64,000 nucleotides of DNA, from NCBI RefSeq assembly GCF_029962605.1, contig NZ_CP124750.1, forward strand, positions 2,480,001-2,544,000, read 5' to 3'. Both the position numbers and the translations under genes were made by a program. This document shows positions 26,608 to 36,582 of this stretch, in pieces. Source of the DNA: Serratia sarumanii. Lineage in GTDB: Bacteria; Pseudomonadota; Gammaproteobacteria; Enterobacterales; Enterobacteriaceae. The notes below the pieces were generated by a model. That model did not search any database and was not told the origin of the DNA. It saw only the letters and a program-made list of their open reading frames with translations. How positions within the stretch are numbered: position 1 is the stretch's first letter; every line of letters begins with the position of its first letter.

Positions 26608-29600
26608 CTTTCCCTCGTTTCTTCATTAAACGCCCGATCTTCGCCATCGTGCTCTCGATCTTGACGCTGATCGCCGGCACCGTGGCGTTATTCCAGTTGC
26701 CGCTCAGCGAATACCCTGCGGTTACGCCGCCTACCGTACAAGTGACGGCGTCTTATCCCGGCGCCAACCCGAAAGTGATCGCGGAAACGGTGGCCGCACC
26801 GCTTGAGCAAGCCATCACCGGCGTCGAAGGCATGCTTTACATGTCTTCACAGGCGGCGACCGACGGCCGAATGACGTTGACCGTCACCTTTGCCCAGGGA
26901 ACGAATGCCGACATGGCGCAGATCCAGGTGCAAAATCGGGTCGCGCGCGCGTTACCCCGCTTGCCTGCAGAGGTACAGCACCAGGGCGTGGTGACGCAGA
27001 AAACCTCGCCGGACATCCTGATGGTGGTGCATCTCCTGTCGCCTGACCAATGCTACGATCCGCTTTATATCTCGAATTACGCTTATCTGCAGGTTCGTGA
27101 TGAACTGTCCCGCATTCCGGGCGTCAGCGATGTCCAGGTCTGGGGAGCCGGCGAATACAGCATGCGGCTCTGGCTGGATCCGGATCTGATCGCCGCGCGC
27201 GGGCTAACCGCCGGCGATGTGATCGCTGCGGTGCGCGAGCAAAACGTTCAGGTGGCGGCCGGTTCCGTCGGTCAGGCGCCCGATTCCAATGCCGCATTTC
27301 AGGTTACGGTCAATACCCTCGGCCGTCTGGCCGATGAGAAACAGTTTGGCGATATCATCATCCGCACCGGCAGCGACGGCCGGGTGACCCGCTTGCGCGA
27401 CGTCGCCCGTATAGAAATGGGCGCCGATGCGTATGCGCTGCGCAGCCTGCTCGACGGCGAGCCGGCCGTCGCGCTGCAAATCATTCAGAGCCCGGGCGCC
27501 AACGCGCTGGACGTCGCTCAGGCGGTCAGAGCGACCGTCAAGCGCCTGGAGGGCAACTTTCCTGCCGGACTCAGTTCACGGATCGCCTACGATCCCACGG
27601 TTTTCGTGCGGGCATCGCTCGAGTCGGTTGTGACGACCCTGCTGGAAGCGATCCTGCTGGTGGTGATCGTGGTAGTGGTGTTCCTGCGCAGCTGGCGAGC
27701 CTCGCTGATTCCGCTGCTCGCGGTGCCGGTTTCGCTGGTCGGCACGTTCGCCATCATGTACTTGATGGGCTTCTCTCTCAATACGCTGTCCCTGTTCGGT
27801 TTGGTATTGTCTATCGGCATCGTCGTCGATGACGCGATCGTGGTGGTGGAAAACGTCGAACGACACATCGAAAACGGCAAAACGCCGCAGCAAGCCGCGC
27901 GACTCGCCATGGATGAAGTCACCGGGCCGATCGTCGCCATCACCTCGGTGCTGGCCGCGGTTTTCGTTCCAACAGCGTTCCTGAACGGTTTACAGGGCGA
28001 GTTTTACCGGCAGTTCGCGCTGACCATCGCCATTTCAACCCTGCTGTCGGCGCTCAATTCGCTTACGCTCAGCCCGGCGCTGGCGGGCATGTTGCTGCGG
28101 CCTCATCCGGCGAAACCTCGCGCTCCCGGCCGCATTGGGCGCGTCTTGCAAGCCGCTGTCCGGCCTTTCCAACGCGCGCCGGACGCGTATGCCAATGCCG
28201 TGCGTAAAACGGTGCGCGTCCGCGGGATGGCGCTGGCTATTTACGGCGGGCTGCTCGTTCTGACGTTTTTCAGCTTCCAGGCCGTTCCGCCGGGCTTCGT
28301 GCCCATGCAGGATAAGTACTATCTGGTCGGCATCGCCCAACTGCCCAATTCGGCCTCGCTGGATCGCACCGATGCGGTCGTTAAACAGATGTCGAAGATC
28401 GCGCTGGCGGAACCCGGGGTGGAAAGCGTCGTGGCCTTTCCGGGGCTGTCGATTAACGGCTTCGTCAATGTGCCGAACGCCGCCGTGATGTTCGTCATGC
28501 TCGATCCGTTTAAAGATCGCGCCACGCCCGATCTGGCCGCCTCCGCCATAGCCGGTCGGCTGCAGGCGAAATTCGCCGACATTCCCGATGGTTTCCTCGG
28601 CGTATTTCCGCCACCGCCCGTTCCCGGTCTCGGCGCTACCGGCGGATTCAAGATGCAGGTGGAGGATCGCAGCGGCGCGGGGCTTGAGTCCCTGGTTGAG
28701 CACACGCGGATCCTGATGATGAAAGCCACCGAATCGGGCCAGGTCGCCGGTCTGATGACCAGTCTGGATATCAACGCGCCGCAACTCGATGTGGTTATCG
28801 ACCGCACTCAGGCGCAAAGTCAGGGTGTCAGCCTGGCGGATGTGTTCGAGTCGCTGCAAATCTACCTCGGCTCGCTTTACATCAACGATTTCAACCGATT
28901 CGGCCGCACCTACAAAGTCACCGCTCAGGCCGATGCCGCCCATCGCATGCAGGCCGAAGCTATCGGCCGGCTGCAGGTGCGCAACGCGGCCGGCGACATG
29001 CTGCCGCTGTCTTCCTTTGTCACCGTTACGCCCGGCTCCGGCCCGGATCGCATCATTCGTTACAACGGCTATCCATCGGCTGATATTTCGGGCGGTGCGG
29101 CGATGGGCGTCAGTTCCGGTCAGGCGGCTGCATTGATGGAGCGCTTGGCGAAAGAGACGCTGCCGGAAGGCATGACCGTCGAATGGACCGATCTCACCTA
29201 TCAGCAAAAGCTCGCGGGCGACGCGGCGCTGTTCATTTTTCCGCTGTGCGTGCTGCTCGCCTATCTCATTCTGGCCACGCAATACAACAGCTGGCTACTG
29301 CCTTTGGCCGTGCTGCTGATCGTGCCGATGTGTCTGTTGAGCGCCATGATTGGCGTCTGGCTGCTGGGCGGCGACAACAACGTTTTCGTGCAAATAGGCC
29401 TCATTGTGCTGGTCGGCCTGGCCGCCAAAAACGCCATTCTGATCGTCGAGTTCGCCCGCAGCCTGGAGGATGAAGGCGCCAACGCGCTCGAGGCGGTGAT
29501 TAAGGCCTGCCGGCTGCGATTAAGACCGATAGTGATGACTTCAATCGCGTTTATCGCCGGCGTTATTCCGTTGATCTTCGCCAGCGACGCGGGGGCGGAA

Positions 29601-29762
29601 ATGCGCCATGCCATGGGGGTGGCGGTCTTCGCCGGCATGCTGGGCGTGACCTTGTTCGGCCTGTTCCTGACGCCGGTCTTTTATGTCGTGATTCGCGGCC
29701 TGGCGACCCGATTCGAGCAATATCGTGCCAAAGCCAAAGCCAGCCGTAAGGAGCGAGTCTGA
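26604..29762 (+). CDS. gesB: RND inner-membrane efflux pump of the Ges system
   Basis: A 1052-residue HAE1-type RND transporter: N-terminal FFIKRPIFAIVLSILTLIAG, TM4 proton-relay pair D409-D410 in SIGIVVDDAIVVVENVERH, TM10 Lys942 in GLAAKNAILIVEFARS, and two large periplasmic loops. It starts four bases inside gesA (ATGA overlap), so the two are translationally coupled. Salmonella GesABC (also called MdsABC) exports gold-stress compounds and some drugs under GolS control. The same gene order and promoter here support that role. The HAE1 class means organic substrates rather than the bare metal ions moved by CusA. Confidence 0.92.
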   Translation: MTFPRFFIKRPIFAIVLSILTLIAGTVALFQLPLSEYPAVTPPTVQVTASYPGANPKVIAETVAAPLEQAITGVEGMLYMSSQAATDGRMTLTVTFAQGTNADMAQIQVQNRVARALPRLPAEVQHQGVVTQKTSPDILMVVHLLSPDQCYDPLYISNYAYLQVRDELSRIPGVSDVQVWGAGEYSMRLWLDPDLIAARGLTAGDVIAAVREQNVQVAAGSVGQAPDSNAAFQVTVNTLGRLADEKQFGDIIIRTGSDGRVTRLRDVARIEMGADAYALRSLLDGEPAVALQIIQSPGANALDVAQAVRATVKRLEGNFPAGLSSRIAYDPTVFVRASLESVVTTLLEAILLVVIVVVVFLRSWRASLIPLLAVPVSLVGTFAIMYLMGFSLNTLSLFGLVLSIGIVVDDAIVVVENVERHIENGKTPQQAARLAMDEVTGPIVAITSVLAAVFVPTAFLNGLQGEFYRQFALTIAISTLLSALNSLTLSPALAGMLLRPHPAKPRAPGRIGRVLQAAVRPFQRAPDAYANAVRKTVRVRGMALAIYGGLLVLTFFSFQAVPPGFVPMQDKYYLVGIAQLPNSASLDRTDAVVKQMSKIALAEPGVESVVAFPGLSINGFVNVPNAAVMFVMLDPFKDRATPDLAASAIAGRLQAKFADIPDGFLGVFPPPPVPGLGATGGFKMQVEDRSGAGLESLVEHTRILMMKATESGQVAGLMTSLDINAPQLDVVIDRTQAQSQGVSLADVFESLQIYLGSLYINDFNRFGRTYKVTAQADAAHRMQAEAIGRLQVRNAAGDMLPLSSFVTVTPGSGPDRIIRYNGYPSADISGGAAMGVSSGQAAALMERLAKETLPEGMTVEWTDLTYQQKLAGDAALFIFPLCVLLAYLILATQYNSWLLPLAVLLIVPMCLLSAMIGVWLLGGDNNVFVQIGLIVLVGLAAKNAILIVEFARSLEDEGANALEAVIKACRLRLRPIVMTSIAFIAGVIPLIFASDAGAEMRHAMGVAVFAGMLGVTLFGLFLTPVFYVVIRGLATRFEQYRAKAKASRKERV

Positions 29763-31240
29763 TGAAAAATCTTCGTAGAACCTTGTTATTGCCGCTGAGC
29801 GCGCTCGCCTTGCTAACCGGATGTGCGGCGGTGGGCCCCGATTACTCGCCGCCCGTCGCCCGTCACCCTGCCGGCTTCGGCAAACCACCGGCTGGGTTGA
29901 GTGCCGGAAATGTCGAGCTAGCATGGTGGCGCCTCTTTGACGATCCTGCTCTCACGGATTTGGTTCAGCGCGCGTTGGCGGCGAACCATGATGTCGGCAT
30001 CGCCGTCGCCCGAGTAGACGAAGCCAGAGCCCTGTTGCGTGAACAGCGGCAGGATTTCCTGCCGCGCGCCGGTGCCGCGCTGAGTTATGAGACGCGTCGA
30101 CTGGGTGAAGCGGAGAAGCTGGCCGCCCAGCCACGCCATACGCAAACCTATCGCGGTGCGATTGATTCGACATGGGAAATCGATCTCTTTGGACACGTTC
30201 GGCGCTCGATTGAGGCCGCTCAGGCGCTGGCGGGAAGCCGCGAAGCGTTGCTGCGTGGCGTTCAGGCGGGCGTCGCTGCGGAAGTGGCCGCCACCTGGCT
30301 AGAACTGCGAGGTTTAGACGCCGAACTTAAGATGGTCGCCGAAATTAGCCACAGCCAGCGTGAAAGTTTGGTGCTGGTAAAAAAACAAATGAGCGCCGGC
30401 GCCGCCAGCGAATTCGACCGATTGCGCGCCGAGGCGCTATTGCGCAACGTCGAAGCGGCGACGCCAGAGCTGGAACGCCGCCGAGCCGCCGCCGTCAACG
30501 CATTGGCGACGCTGCTTGGCGAAATGCCCCAGACATTCCGCCCTCCTTCCGCCGAATGGGGAAGCCAGCCGCCAGTGCTGCGGACGATCGCCGTGGGCAC
30601 GCCCGGCGCCCTGCTCGCCCGGCGCGCCGACATTGTGGCGGCTGAACGGGCACTTGCGGCAGCCACCGCCATGATTGGCGTGGAAACGGCGGCGCTCTAC
30701 CCGCGCATCGAAGCGCGAGGTTCGATCGGGCTGGTCGCCGGCAACCTCGATGCGCTGACTGGCGCCGGTGCGTTCTCCGGTGTGATCAGCCCAGTGATTC
30801 GCTGGGCATTTCTCGATATCGGGCGCGTACGCGCCCGGATCGCCGCCAGCGAGGCGCGAACACAACAGGCGCTGTTGATTTACGAGCGGACGGTGCTGAG
30901 CGCGCTGCGCGAAACGGACGATGCTTTCAAAACCTATGCTGAGGCGGTCAGCACGTTGGATCTGCGGTTACTTGAGGCGGCGGCGAATCGCGAAGCGGCC
31001 CGGCTCGCCCAGACGCGTTTTGCCGCGGGCGAAGGCATTTATCTGGAGGTGCTCGAGGCAGAACGGGCCGACTTCGCCAGCCGGCGCGCATTGACGCAGG
31101 CCGGCACGCGTCAGCGGCTTGCCGTGGTGGGCATCTACAAAGCGCTCGGCGGCGGCTGGGAGACGTGCGCGGCGGCAAAAAACGATTGCCGCGGCGCGAC
31201 CGGTTCGTTCATGACGGCAAAAATCGGCGATGCACCTTGA
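29762..31240 (+). CDS. gesC: RND outer-membrane channel lipoprotein of the Ges system
   Basis: A 492-residue NodT/OprM-family channel with a lipobox ([17 protein letters not shown], Cys near residue 21), two outer-membrane efflux repeats (about 60-250 and 270-470) and the conserved [21 protein letters not shown]. It overlaps the pump stop codon by one base (TGATG). It completes the tripartite pump. Its own stop codon lies within the -35 region of the golT promoter, so the two transcription units are tightly packed. Confidence 0.92.
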   Translation: MKNLRRTLLLPLSALALLTGCAAVGPDYSPPVARHPAGFGKPPAGLSAGNVELAWWRLFDDPALTDLVQRALAANHDVGIAVARVDEARALLREQRQDFLPRAGAALSYETRRLGEAEKLAAQPRHTQTYRGAIDSTWEIDLFGHVRRSIEAAQALAGSREALLRGVQAGVAAEVAATWLELRGLDAELKMVAEISHSQRESLVLVKKQMSAGAASEFDRLRAEALLRNVEAATPELERRRAAAVNALATLLGEMPQTFRPPSAEWGSQPPVLRTIAVGTPGALLARRADIVAAERALAAATAMIGVETAALYPRIEARGSIGLVAGNLDALTGAGAFSGVISPVIRWAFLDIGRVRARIAASEARTQQALLIYERTVLSALRETDDAFKTYAEAVSTLDLRLLEAAANREAARLAQTRFAAGEGIYLEVLEAERADFASRRALTQAGTRQRLAVVGIYKALGGGWETCAAAKNDCRGATGSFMTAKIGDAP

Positions 31241-31267
31241 CCTTCCCCCGATGGGAAGCTCTAGCCT
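31237..31267 (+). promoter_or_regulatory. GolS/CueR-type promoter of golTS
   Basis: TTGACC (31237-31242), a dyad TTCCC-N5-GGGAA (31243-31257) within a 19-bp spacer, and TAGCCT (-10, 31262-31267). The -35 hexamer contains the gesC stop codon (31238-31240). Same architecture as the gesA and golB promoters. Confidence 0.88.
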
Positions 31268-31302
31268 TGCTGATACCAGCCACTCCTTTAAGGGCACATA
31301 AC

Positions 31303-33858
31303 ATGAATTCATCCAATGCCAACTTCCCCCAGCCTTCGTCCGCGCGTCTGAGTCTGCCGGTTGAAGGCATGACCTGCGCCTCCTGCGTCGGTCGCGTCGA
31401 GCGGGCCTTGACGGCGGTTCCCGGCGTGCAGGCGGCAACGGTCAATCTCGCCACCGAACGCGCCGATATCACGTTTACCGGCCAGGCGAATCCGCAGGCG
31501 GCGGCCCGCGCCATCGAAGGCGCCGGCTATACCGTGCGAGAAGAAACCACTGAGCTGGCGATCGAAAATATGACCTGCGCCTCCTGTGTCGGGCGGGTGG
31601 AGAAAGCGTTGAGCCAGGTCGCCGGCGTTACCGAAGCCAATGTCAATCTGGCGACCGAACGCGCGCGGGTGCGCTATCTGGCCGGCACCGTATCCCTGGA
31701 AGACCTCGCCGCTGCCGTCACCCGCGCCGGTTATACGCCTCGCCGCCTGACGGCGGATAGCCCCAGCGCGGACGACCAGGCCGCCGAACGGCGCGAAAAT
31801 GAGTCACGCGCGTTGCGGCGCGCCCTGTTCGGCGCCGCCCTGTTCACCCTGCCGGTATTCCTGTTGGAAATGGGGTCGCACCTCATTCCCGCCATACATG
31901 AGTGGGTCATGGAGGGGTTGGGCGTGCAGACAAGCTGGTATATCCAGTTTGTCCTCACCACCTTGGTCTTATTTGGCCCCGGCCTGCGCTTCTTCCGCAA
32001 AGGCGTTCCTGCGCTGCTGCGCGGCGCCCCCGACATGAACTCGCTGGTTGCGGTCGGCACGGCGGCGGCCTACGGTTATTCGCTGGTCGCCACCTTCGCC
32101 CCCGGGGTGTTGCCGCAGGGCACCGCCAACGTCTATTTCGAAGCCGCCGCCGTGATCGTCACGCTGATCCTGCTCGGACGCGTGCTGGAGGCGCGCGCCA
32201 AGGGGCGCACCTCACAGGCCATCAAACGGCTCGTCGGCCTTCAACCCAAGGTCGCACGCGTTGAACGGCATGGCGAAACGGTTGAAATCCCTCTCGAACA
32301 GGTGGTTGCCGGTGATGTGGTCTTCGTCCGGCCGGGGGAGAAAATCGCGGTGGATGGCGAAGTTCTGGAAGGCGCGTCTTATGTCGATGAAAGCATGATC
32401 ACCGGTGAACCGGTGCCGGTCGAGAAAACCGTGGGGGCCGATGTGGTCGGCGGAACCATCAACAAAACCGGCGCGTTCAGTTTCCGGGCGACAAAAGTCG
32501 GCGCGAATACCGTCCTGGCGCAAATCATTCGATTGGTGGAGGAAGCGCAGGGTTCCAAACTGCCGATTCAGGCGTTGGTCGATAAGGTGACGATGTGGTT
32601 TGTTCCGGCCGTCATGGCGGCGGCGGTACTGACCTTTCTGGTTTGGCTGTTCTTCGGGCCGTCGCCCGCGCTGACCTTCGCGCTGGTGAATGCGGTCGCC
32701 GTGTTGATTATTGCCTGCCCTTGCGCCATGGGCCTGGCGACGCCAACCTCTATCATGGTCGGCACCGGGCGCGCCGCCGAGCTGGGCGTGCTGTTTCGCA
32801 AGGGCGAAGCGTTGCAGGCCCTGCGCGATGTAGGCGTTATCGCCCTCGACAAAACCGGCACGCTGACCAAAGGCCGCCCCGAGTTGACCGATCTGGTGCC
32901 CGCTGACGGTTTCGAATACCACGAAGTACTGGCCTTGGTCGCTGCGGTCGAGACACGGTCCGAACACCCCATCGCCGAAGCTATCGTCGCGGCGGCAAGA
33001 GAGCAGAATCTTACGCTCGCCGCTGTCGACAGTTTCGACGCCACACCCGGTTTCGGCGTAACGGCGCGCATCGGCCAACGCCGGATCTCCGTTGGCGCAG
33101 ATCGCTTCATGACCAGGCTCGGGCTTGATGTGACACGTTTTCAGCCCGTCGCCGAGCGCCTCGGCGCCCAGGGGAAAAGCCCGCTTTATGCCGCCATTGA
33201 TGGCCGTTTGGCTGCGGTGATCGCCGTTGCCGATCCGATTAAGGAAACAACGCCGGAAGCTATCGCTGCGCTGCATGCGCTTGGGCTCAAGGTTGCGATG
33301 ATCACCGGCGACAATGCCGCGACGGCGGCGGCGATCGCCCGGCAATTGGGGATTGACGAAGTCGCGGCCGAAGTGCTTCCCGAAGGCAAGGTGGCGGCGT
33401 TGAAATCCTTCCGCAACAGCGGCGCGAAAGTCGCCTTCGTCGGCGACGGCATCAACGATGCGCCGGCACTGGCGGAGGCGGACGTTGGGCTGGCTATCGG
33501 TACAGGCACCGATGTGGCGATAGAAGCGGCCGATGTGGTGCTGATGTCGGGCGACCTGCGCGGCGTAGCCAACGCCATTGCGCTCAGTCAGGCGACGATC
33601 CGCAACATCAAGCAGAACCTGTTTTGGGCCTTCGCCTATAACGCCGTCCTGATCCCAGTGGCAGCCGGCGCGCTTTATCCCCTGAACGGCACGCTGCTTT
33701 CGCCTATTTTCGCCGCGGCCGCGATGGCGCTTTCCAGCGTTTTCGTCCTTGGCAATGCGCTGCGGCTCAAACGTTTCCAGGCGCCGATGGCCGTCGAGAG
33801 CCGCGCTGAAGCGGCGGCGGCAACCGCGCAACCCGGCGGAATATCGGCATCATCGTAA
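31303..33858 (+). CDS. golT: P1B-type Cu+/Au+ exporting ATPase
   Basis: An 851-residue heavy-metal ATPase. Two N-terminal metal-binding domains carry GMTCASC (Cys25, Cys28) and NMTCASC (Cys92, Cys95). The ion channel has CPC at residues 472-474, with [12 protein letters not shown] and [17 protein letters not shown] near the C-terminus giving the Cu+/Ag+ signature (YN and MxxSS). The phosphorylation Asp is 516 (DKTGTLTKG), SEHP is present, and [14 protein letters not shown] is the hinge motif. It expels monovalent Cu/Ag/Au from the cytoplasm. The start ATG 31303 has TAAGGG upstream; longer readings run back across the promoter. It is cotranscribed with golS 12 bp downstream. CopA is the alternative name, but GolS context and golB favour GolT. 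Confidence 0.92.
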   Translation: MNSSNANFPQPSSARLSLPVEGMTCASCVGRVERALTAVPGVQAATVNLATERADITFTGQANPQAAARAIEGAGYTVREETTELAIENMTCASCVGRVEKALSQVAGVTEANVNLATERARVRYLAGTVSLEDLAAAVTRAGYTPRRLTADSPSADDQAAERRENESRALRRALFGAALFTLPVFLLEMGSHLIPAIHEWVMEGLGVQTSWYIQFVLTTLVLFGPGLRFFRKGVPALLRGAPDMNSLVAVGTAAAYGYSLVATFAPGVLPQGTANVYFEAAAVIVTLILLGRVLEARAKGRTSQAIKRLVGLQPKVARVERHGETVEIPLEQVVAGDVVFVRPGEKIAVDGEVLEGASYVDESMITGEPVPVEKTVGADVVGGTINKTGAFSFRATKVGANTVLAQIIRLVEEAQGSKLPIQALVDKVTMWFVPAVMAAAVLTFLVWLFFGPSPALTFALVNAVAVLIIACPCAMGLATPTSIMVGTGRAAELGVLFRKGEALQALRDVGVIALDKTGTLTKGRPELTDLVPADGFEYHEVLALVAAVETRSEHPIAEAIVAAAREQNLTLAAVDSFDATPGFGVTARIGQRRISVGADRFMTRLGLDVTRFQPVAERLGAQGKSPLYAAIDGRLAAVIAVADPIKETTPEAIAALHALGLKVAMITGDNAATAAAIARQLGIDEVAAEVLPEGKVAALKSFRNSGAKVAFVGDGINDAPALAEADVGLAIGTGTDVAIEAADVVLMSGDLRGVANAIALSQATIRNIKQNLFWAFAYNAVLIPVAAGALYPLNGTLLSPIFAAAAMALSSVFVLGNALRLKRFQAPMAVESRAEAAAATAQPGGISASS

Positions 33859-33870
33859 CAGGAGGACAGG

Positions 33871-34341
33871 ATGAACATCGGACAAGCAGCCCGGTTATCC
33901 GGCGTTTCGGCGAAGATGATTCGCTATTACGAGCAAATAGGCCTGATCCCGAGAGCGGCTCGCTCCGATGCGGGATACCGCCACTACGGCATGTCGGACG
34001 TGCATGGCCTGCGTTTTATCCGGCGCTCACGCGACCTGGGTTTTTCCGTTGAGCAGATATCTGCGTTGCTGATGCTGTGGCACGACCGCGAACGCGCCAG
34101 CGCCGATGTTAAAGCCGTAGCGCTATCCCATATCGCCGTGCTGAAAGCCAAGATTGCGGAACTGCAGACGATGGCGCAAACGCTGGAACGCCTTGCCGGC
34201 CATTGCCACGGCAATACGCGCCCCGACTGCCCTATTCTGGCGGGTTTAGCGCAACCGGTGGCGCTCATCGCGCCGCGCCAAACGCCGCATTTCGGGGTGA
34301 TGCGCGAGCCGAAACCACGACGACCGCGTGAATCGTCATAA
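33871..34341 (+). CDS. golS: MerR-family Au/Cu sensor GolS
   Basis: A 156-residue MerR regulator with N-terminal winged HTH (MNIGQAARLSGVSAKMIRYYEQIGL), a dimerisation helix and a C-terminal metal loop C112-HGNTRPD-C120. Ser77 marks sensors of monovalent ions. From memory of GolS/CueR work, Met16 and Tyr19 in the recognition helix and Pro118 in the loop are GolS-like, whereas CueR has Ala16, Phe19 and Ala118. That argues for GolS, the gold-selective paralogue. The C-terminal tail after the loop is about 20 residues longer than in E. coli CueR and is rich in Arg/Pro. GGAGGACAGG precedes ATG 33871. It should activate gesABC, golTS and golB. Confidence 0.92.
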   Translation: MNIGQAARLSGVSAKMIRYYEQIGLIPRAARSDAGYRHYGMSDVHGLRFIRRSRDLGFSVEQISALLMLWHDRERASADVKAVALSHIAVLKAKIAELQTMAQTLERLAGHCHGNTRPDCPILAGLAQPVALIAPRQTPHFGVMREPKPRRPRESS

Positions 34342-34348
34342 AAAGAGT

Positions 34349-34379
34349 TTGACCCTGTCACGCTGGCAAGCTTTACCGT
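34349..34379 (+). promoter_or_regulatory. GolS/CueR-type promoter of golB
   Basis: TTGACC (34349-34354), a 19-bp spacer with a GTCA-N5-GGCAA imperfect dyad (34357-34370), and TACCGT (-10, 34374-34379). Its half-sites differ more from the other two boxes than they differ from each other. It lies 34 bp before golB. Confidence 0.85.
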
Positions 34380-34412
34380 TATCAAACACCGTAATCGACG
34401 AGGAGAGTAAAA

Positions 34413-34613
34413 ATGATTCGTTTTCATATTCCAGCCATGACCTGCGGCGGCTGCGCCAGTTCCGTCACCCGGGCGTTGCTGAACGTTGACCCGCAGGCGC
34501 GTATTCAAACCGATCCGGCCAGGCGGGAAGTGCTCATCGACAGTGCGTTGCACAGCGATGCCTTCGGCGCCGCGCTGGACGAAGCCGGTTTTCCTCCGGC
34601 CGAGCCGGATTAA
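34413..34613 (+). CDS. golB: GolB-like cytoplasmic metal chaperone
   Basis: A 66-residue HMA-fold protein with the metal site MTCGGCASSV (Cys10, Cys13) and a beta-alpha-beta-beta-alpha-beta length. MTCGGC and the end EAGFPPAE are as in Salmonella GolB. It binds Au+/Cu+ and probably passes it to the P-type ATPase. GAGGAG lies upstream. Its own MerR-type promoter places it as a separate transcription unit of the GolS regulon. Confidence 0.92.
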   Translation: MIRFHIPAMTCGGCASSVTRALLNVDPQARIQTDPARREVLIDSALHSDAFGAALDEAGFPPAEPD

Positions 34614-34621
34614 GCGGCGCG

Positions 34622-34981
34622 TCAGGCCTGGCGCAGCTGTTCGATAAGAAAGTGGATATCGTACAGCCAGCGTTTGGCGCGCGCGGAACGCACCAGCATC
34701 GACACGCACAGCGGCCGGGGGTGTTCTTTGCAGGCGGAGGGGGAAAACCAGCGGCCGGTGTTGACCGGCGGTTGGAAATACAGCTCGTGGTTATAGTTGC
34801 CGCTGTCGACGCCGAAGGTATCGAAGTAGCGGCGCATCAGCGTATTGGAATCGCTGAACGACAGGTTGAGCGCGGTGTTGATCTCGGTTTCCGGGGTGAT
34901 GACCACGCCCTTCTTCAGCCGCCCTGCTGCGTTGAAGGTGGCGATAAGCGCGATGACCTGTTGCTGAATGTCTTCTGCCAT
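34622..34981 (-). CDS. DUF1493 family protein
   Basis: A 119-residue protein whose first half (EDIQQQVIALIATFNAAGRL, then ITPETEINTALNLSFSDSNTLMRRYFDTFGVDSGNYN) resembles an acyl-carrier-like helical bundle, as in DUF1493 proteins; the Ser at the usual phosphopantetheine position may be only coincidental. The second half is basic and aromatic. The function is unknown. It sits between golB (convergent, 8 bp apart) and an RND operon that ends upstream. I am moderately sure of the family name. Confidence 0.75.
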   Translation of the reverse strand: MAEDIQQQVIALIATFNAAGRLKKGVVITPETEINTALNLSFSDSNTLMRRYFDTFGVDSGNYNHELYFQPPVNTGRWFSPSACKEHPRPLCVSMLVRSARAKRWLYDIHFLIEQLRQA

Positions 34982-35093
34982 GACGACCTCGAGCCGGTAT
35001 GAATAAAAGAGGAATGCGGTTCTCTGTCTGACTCTGCCTGCCCCGGCGAGTTCTGGCCGCCGGCCGGGTTTTCCGTTTCTTTACACTTTCCAT

Positions 35094-35133
35094 AAAAAAA
35101 CCGCGCGCAGCCACACTCCCGGCGCGCGCGGTT
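35094..35133 (-). terminator. Terminator of the second RND operon
   Basis: On the minus strand the arms AACCGCGCGC and GCGCGCGGTT enclose a 14-nt loop and run into seven U residues. It lies just after the stop codon of the outer-membrane channel gene. Confidence 0.92.
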
Positions 35134-35138
35134 GACGG

Positions 35139-36581
35139 TTAGCGGCTGAGCGTCGTCTTGTCGGCGATGACGCCGTCCCCCTGCCGCTCGGCGGCAACGC
35201 CGCCGCCCAACACTTTATACAGGGTGGCCTGATTGTCATACGCGGTCTGCTGCGCGGCGATCAGCGCCTGCTGCGCCGTGTACAGCGTGCGCTGCGCGTC
35301 CAGCAGCGTCAGGTAGCTGTCAACGCCCTGGCGGTAACGCAGCTCGGCCAGGCGATAATATTGCTGCGCCGCCGCCACATAGCCGGTCTGCGCCGCCAGC
35401 TGTTCCTGCAGCGTGGCCTTGCGCGCCAGCGCGTCGGCGGTTTCCTGAAATGCCGTCTGCACCGCTTTCTCATAGGTGGCGACATACAGGTCTTTCTGCG
35501 CCTGGGTGTAGTTCAACTGAGCCGTGTTATAGCCGCCGCTGAAGATCGGCAGGCTGATGCTCGGTGCGAACGACCAGACGCCGGCGCCGTGGCTGAACAA
35601 CGAGGAGAGTTCACCGCTGCCCACCCCGCCGCTGGCGGTCAGGCTGATCGACGGGAAGAACGCCGCCCGCGCCGAGCCGATATTGGCGTTGGCGGATTTC
35701 AGGTTATGCTCGGCCTGCAGCACGTCCGGCCGCTTCAGCAACACTTGCGAAGAGACGCCGGCCGGCAGATCGCGCATGATCCCGCCGAGCGCCTCGATGC
35801 CGCTCGGCAGCAGGCTTTCCGGCACGCTTTGCCCCACCGCCAAATCCAGCGCGTTTTTCGCCTGCGCGGCGCTGGTAGCGTAGCTGGCGGCGTCCGATCG
35901 CGCCTGCTGATAGACGGTTTCCGCCGACGCCACGTCAACCAGCGACGCAATCCCGTGCTGTTGATTGTTGCGCGTGACGTCCAGCGACCGTTTGGCGCTC
36001 GCCATCGTCTGCTGCGCCACCGCCAGATTGCTGCGCTCGGCCGCCACCGCCACCCAGTCGGTGACGATATCGGCGATCAGCGTCAGGCGGGTGCTTTTCG
36101 CCGCCTCCGAGTTCGCCAGATAGGTTTCGAACGCCGCGCGCGACAGGCTGGCGTTTTTGCCGAACAGATCCAACTCGAATGCGCTGACGCCGGCCGCAGC
36201 TTCGTAGCTTTGGCTCAGCGCGGTGGCGTTGCCGCTGCCGGTCAGTGCCCGCCCGCGGCTGCCGTCGGCGGTGGCATTGATTGTCGGGAACAGCGCCGAG
36301 CGCTGCTCGCCGTACAGGGCGCGCGCCGACGCGATATTGGCGATCGCCTCGCGCAGATCGCGGCTGCCGTTCAGCCCCAGCGCCACCACCTGGCGCAGCC
36401 GGGCGTCCTGGACATAGTCGCGCCAGGCGACGTCCGGGTAGCTCAGCGCCCGGTTGCCGCCGGCCTCGCCCTGCGGCAGGTTGGCGGGCACCGGCGCCGC
36501 CGGGCGCTGGTAGTGCGGATCCAGCGACAGACAGCCGGTCAGCAGCAGCGGTAAAGTTAACATCATGACTCGTTGCAACAC
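35139..36581 (-). CDS. RND outer-membrane channel lipoprotein (second efflux operon)
   Basis: A 480-residue NodT/OprM-type channel: lipobox PLLLTGC (Cys near residue 16), SLDPHYQRP, then two efflux repeats with LKRPDVLQAEHNLKSANANIGSARAAFFPSISLTASGG. The start is GTG 36581, with AGGAGAA inside the end of the pump gene; longer readings begin within the pump. Transcribed third after adaptor and pump, one base after the pump stop. It completes a self-contained tripartite exporter, unlike S. marcescens pumps that borrow a distant TolC-type channel. Confidence 0.92.
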   Translation of the reverse strand: MLQRVMMLTLPLLLTGCLSLDPHYQRPAAPVPANLPQGEAGGNRALSYPDVAWRDYVQDARLRQVVALGLNGSRDLREAIANIASARALYGEQRSALFPTINATADGSRGRALTGSGNATALSQSYEAAAGVSAFELDLFGKNASLSRAAFETYLANSEAAKSTRLTLIADIVTDWVAVAAERSNLAVAQQTMASAKRSLDVTRNNQQHGIASLVDVASAETVYQQARSDAASYATSAAQAKNALDLAVGQSVPESLLPSGIEALGGIMRDLPAGVSSQVLLKRPDVLQAEHNLKSANANIGSARAAFFPSISLTASGGVGSGELSSLFSHGAGVWSFAPSISLPIFSGGYNTAQLNYTQAQKDLYVATYEKAVQTAFQETADALARKATLQEQLAAQTGYVAAAQQYYRLAELRYRQGVDSYLTLLDAQRTLYTAQQALIAAQQTAYDNQATLYKVLGGGVAAERQGDGVIADKTTLSR

Positions 36582-36582
36582 G

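Noticed and set aside
31303..34341. Plain CopA-CueR copper pair
   Set aside because: Regulator residues (M16, Y19, P118), the golB-type chaperone and the gesABC operon under matching promoters fit the GolS regulon better. Not fully excluded.
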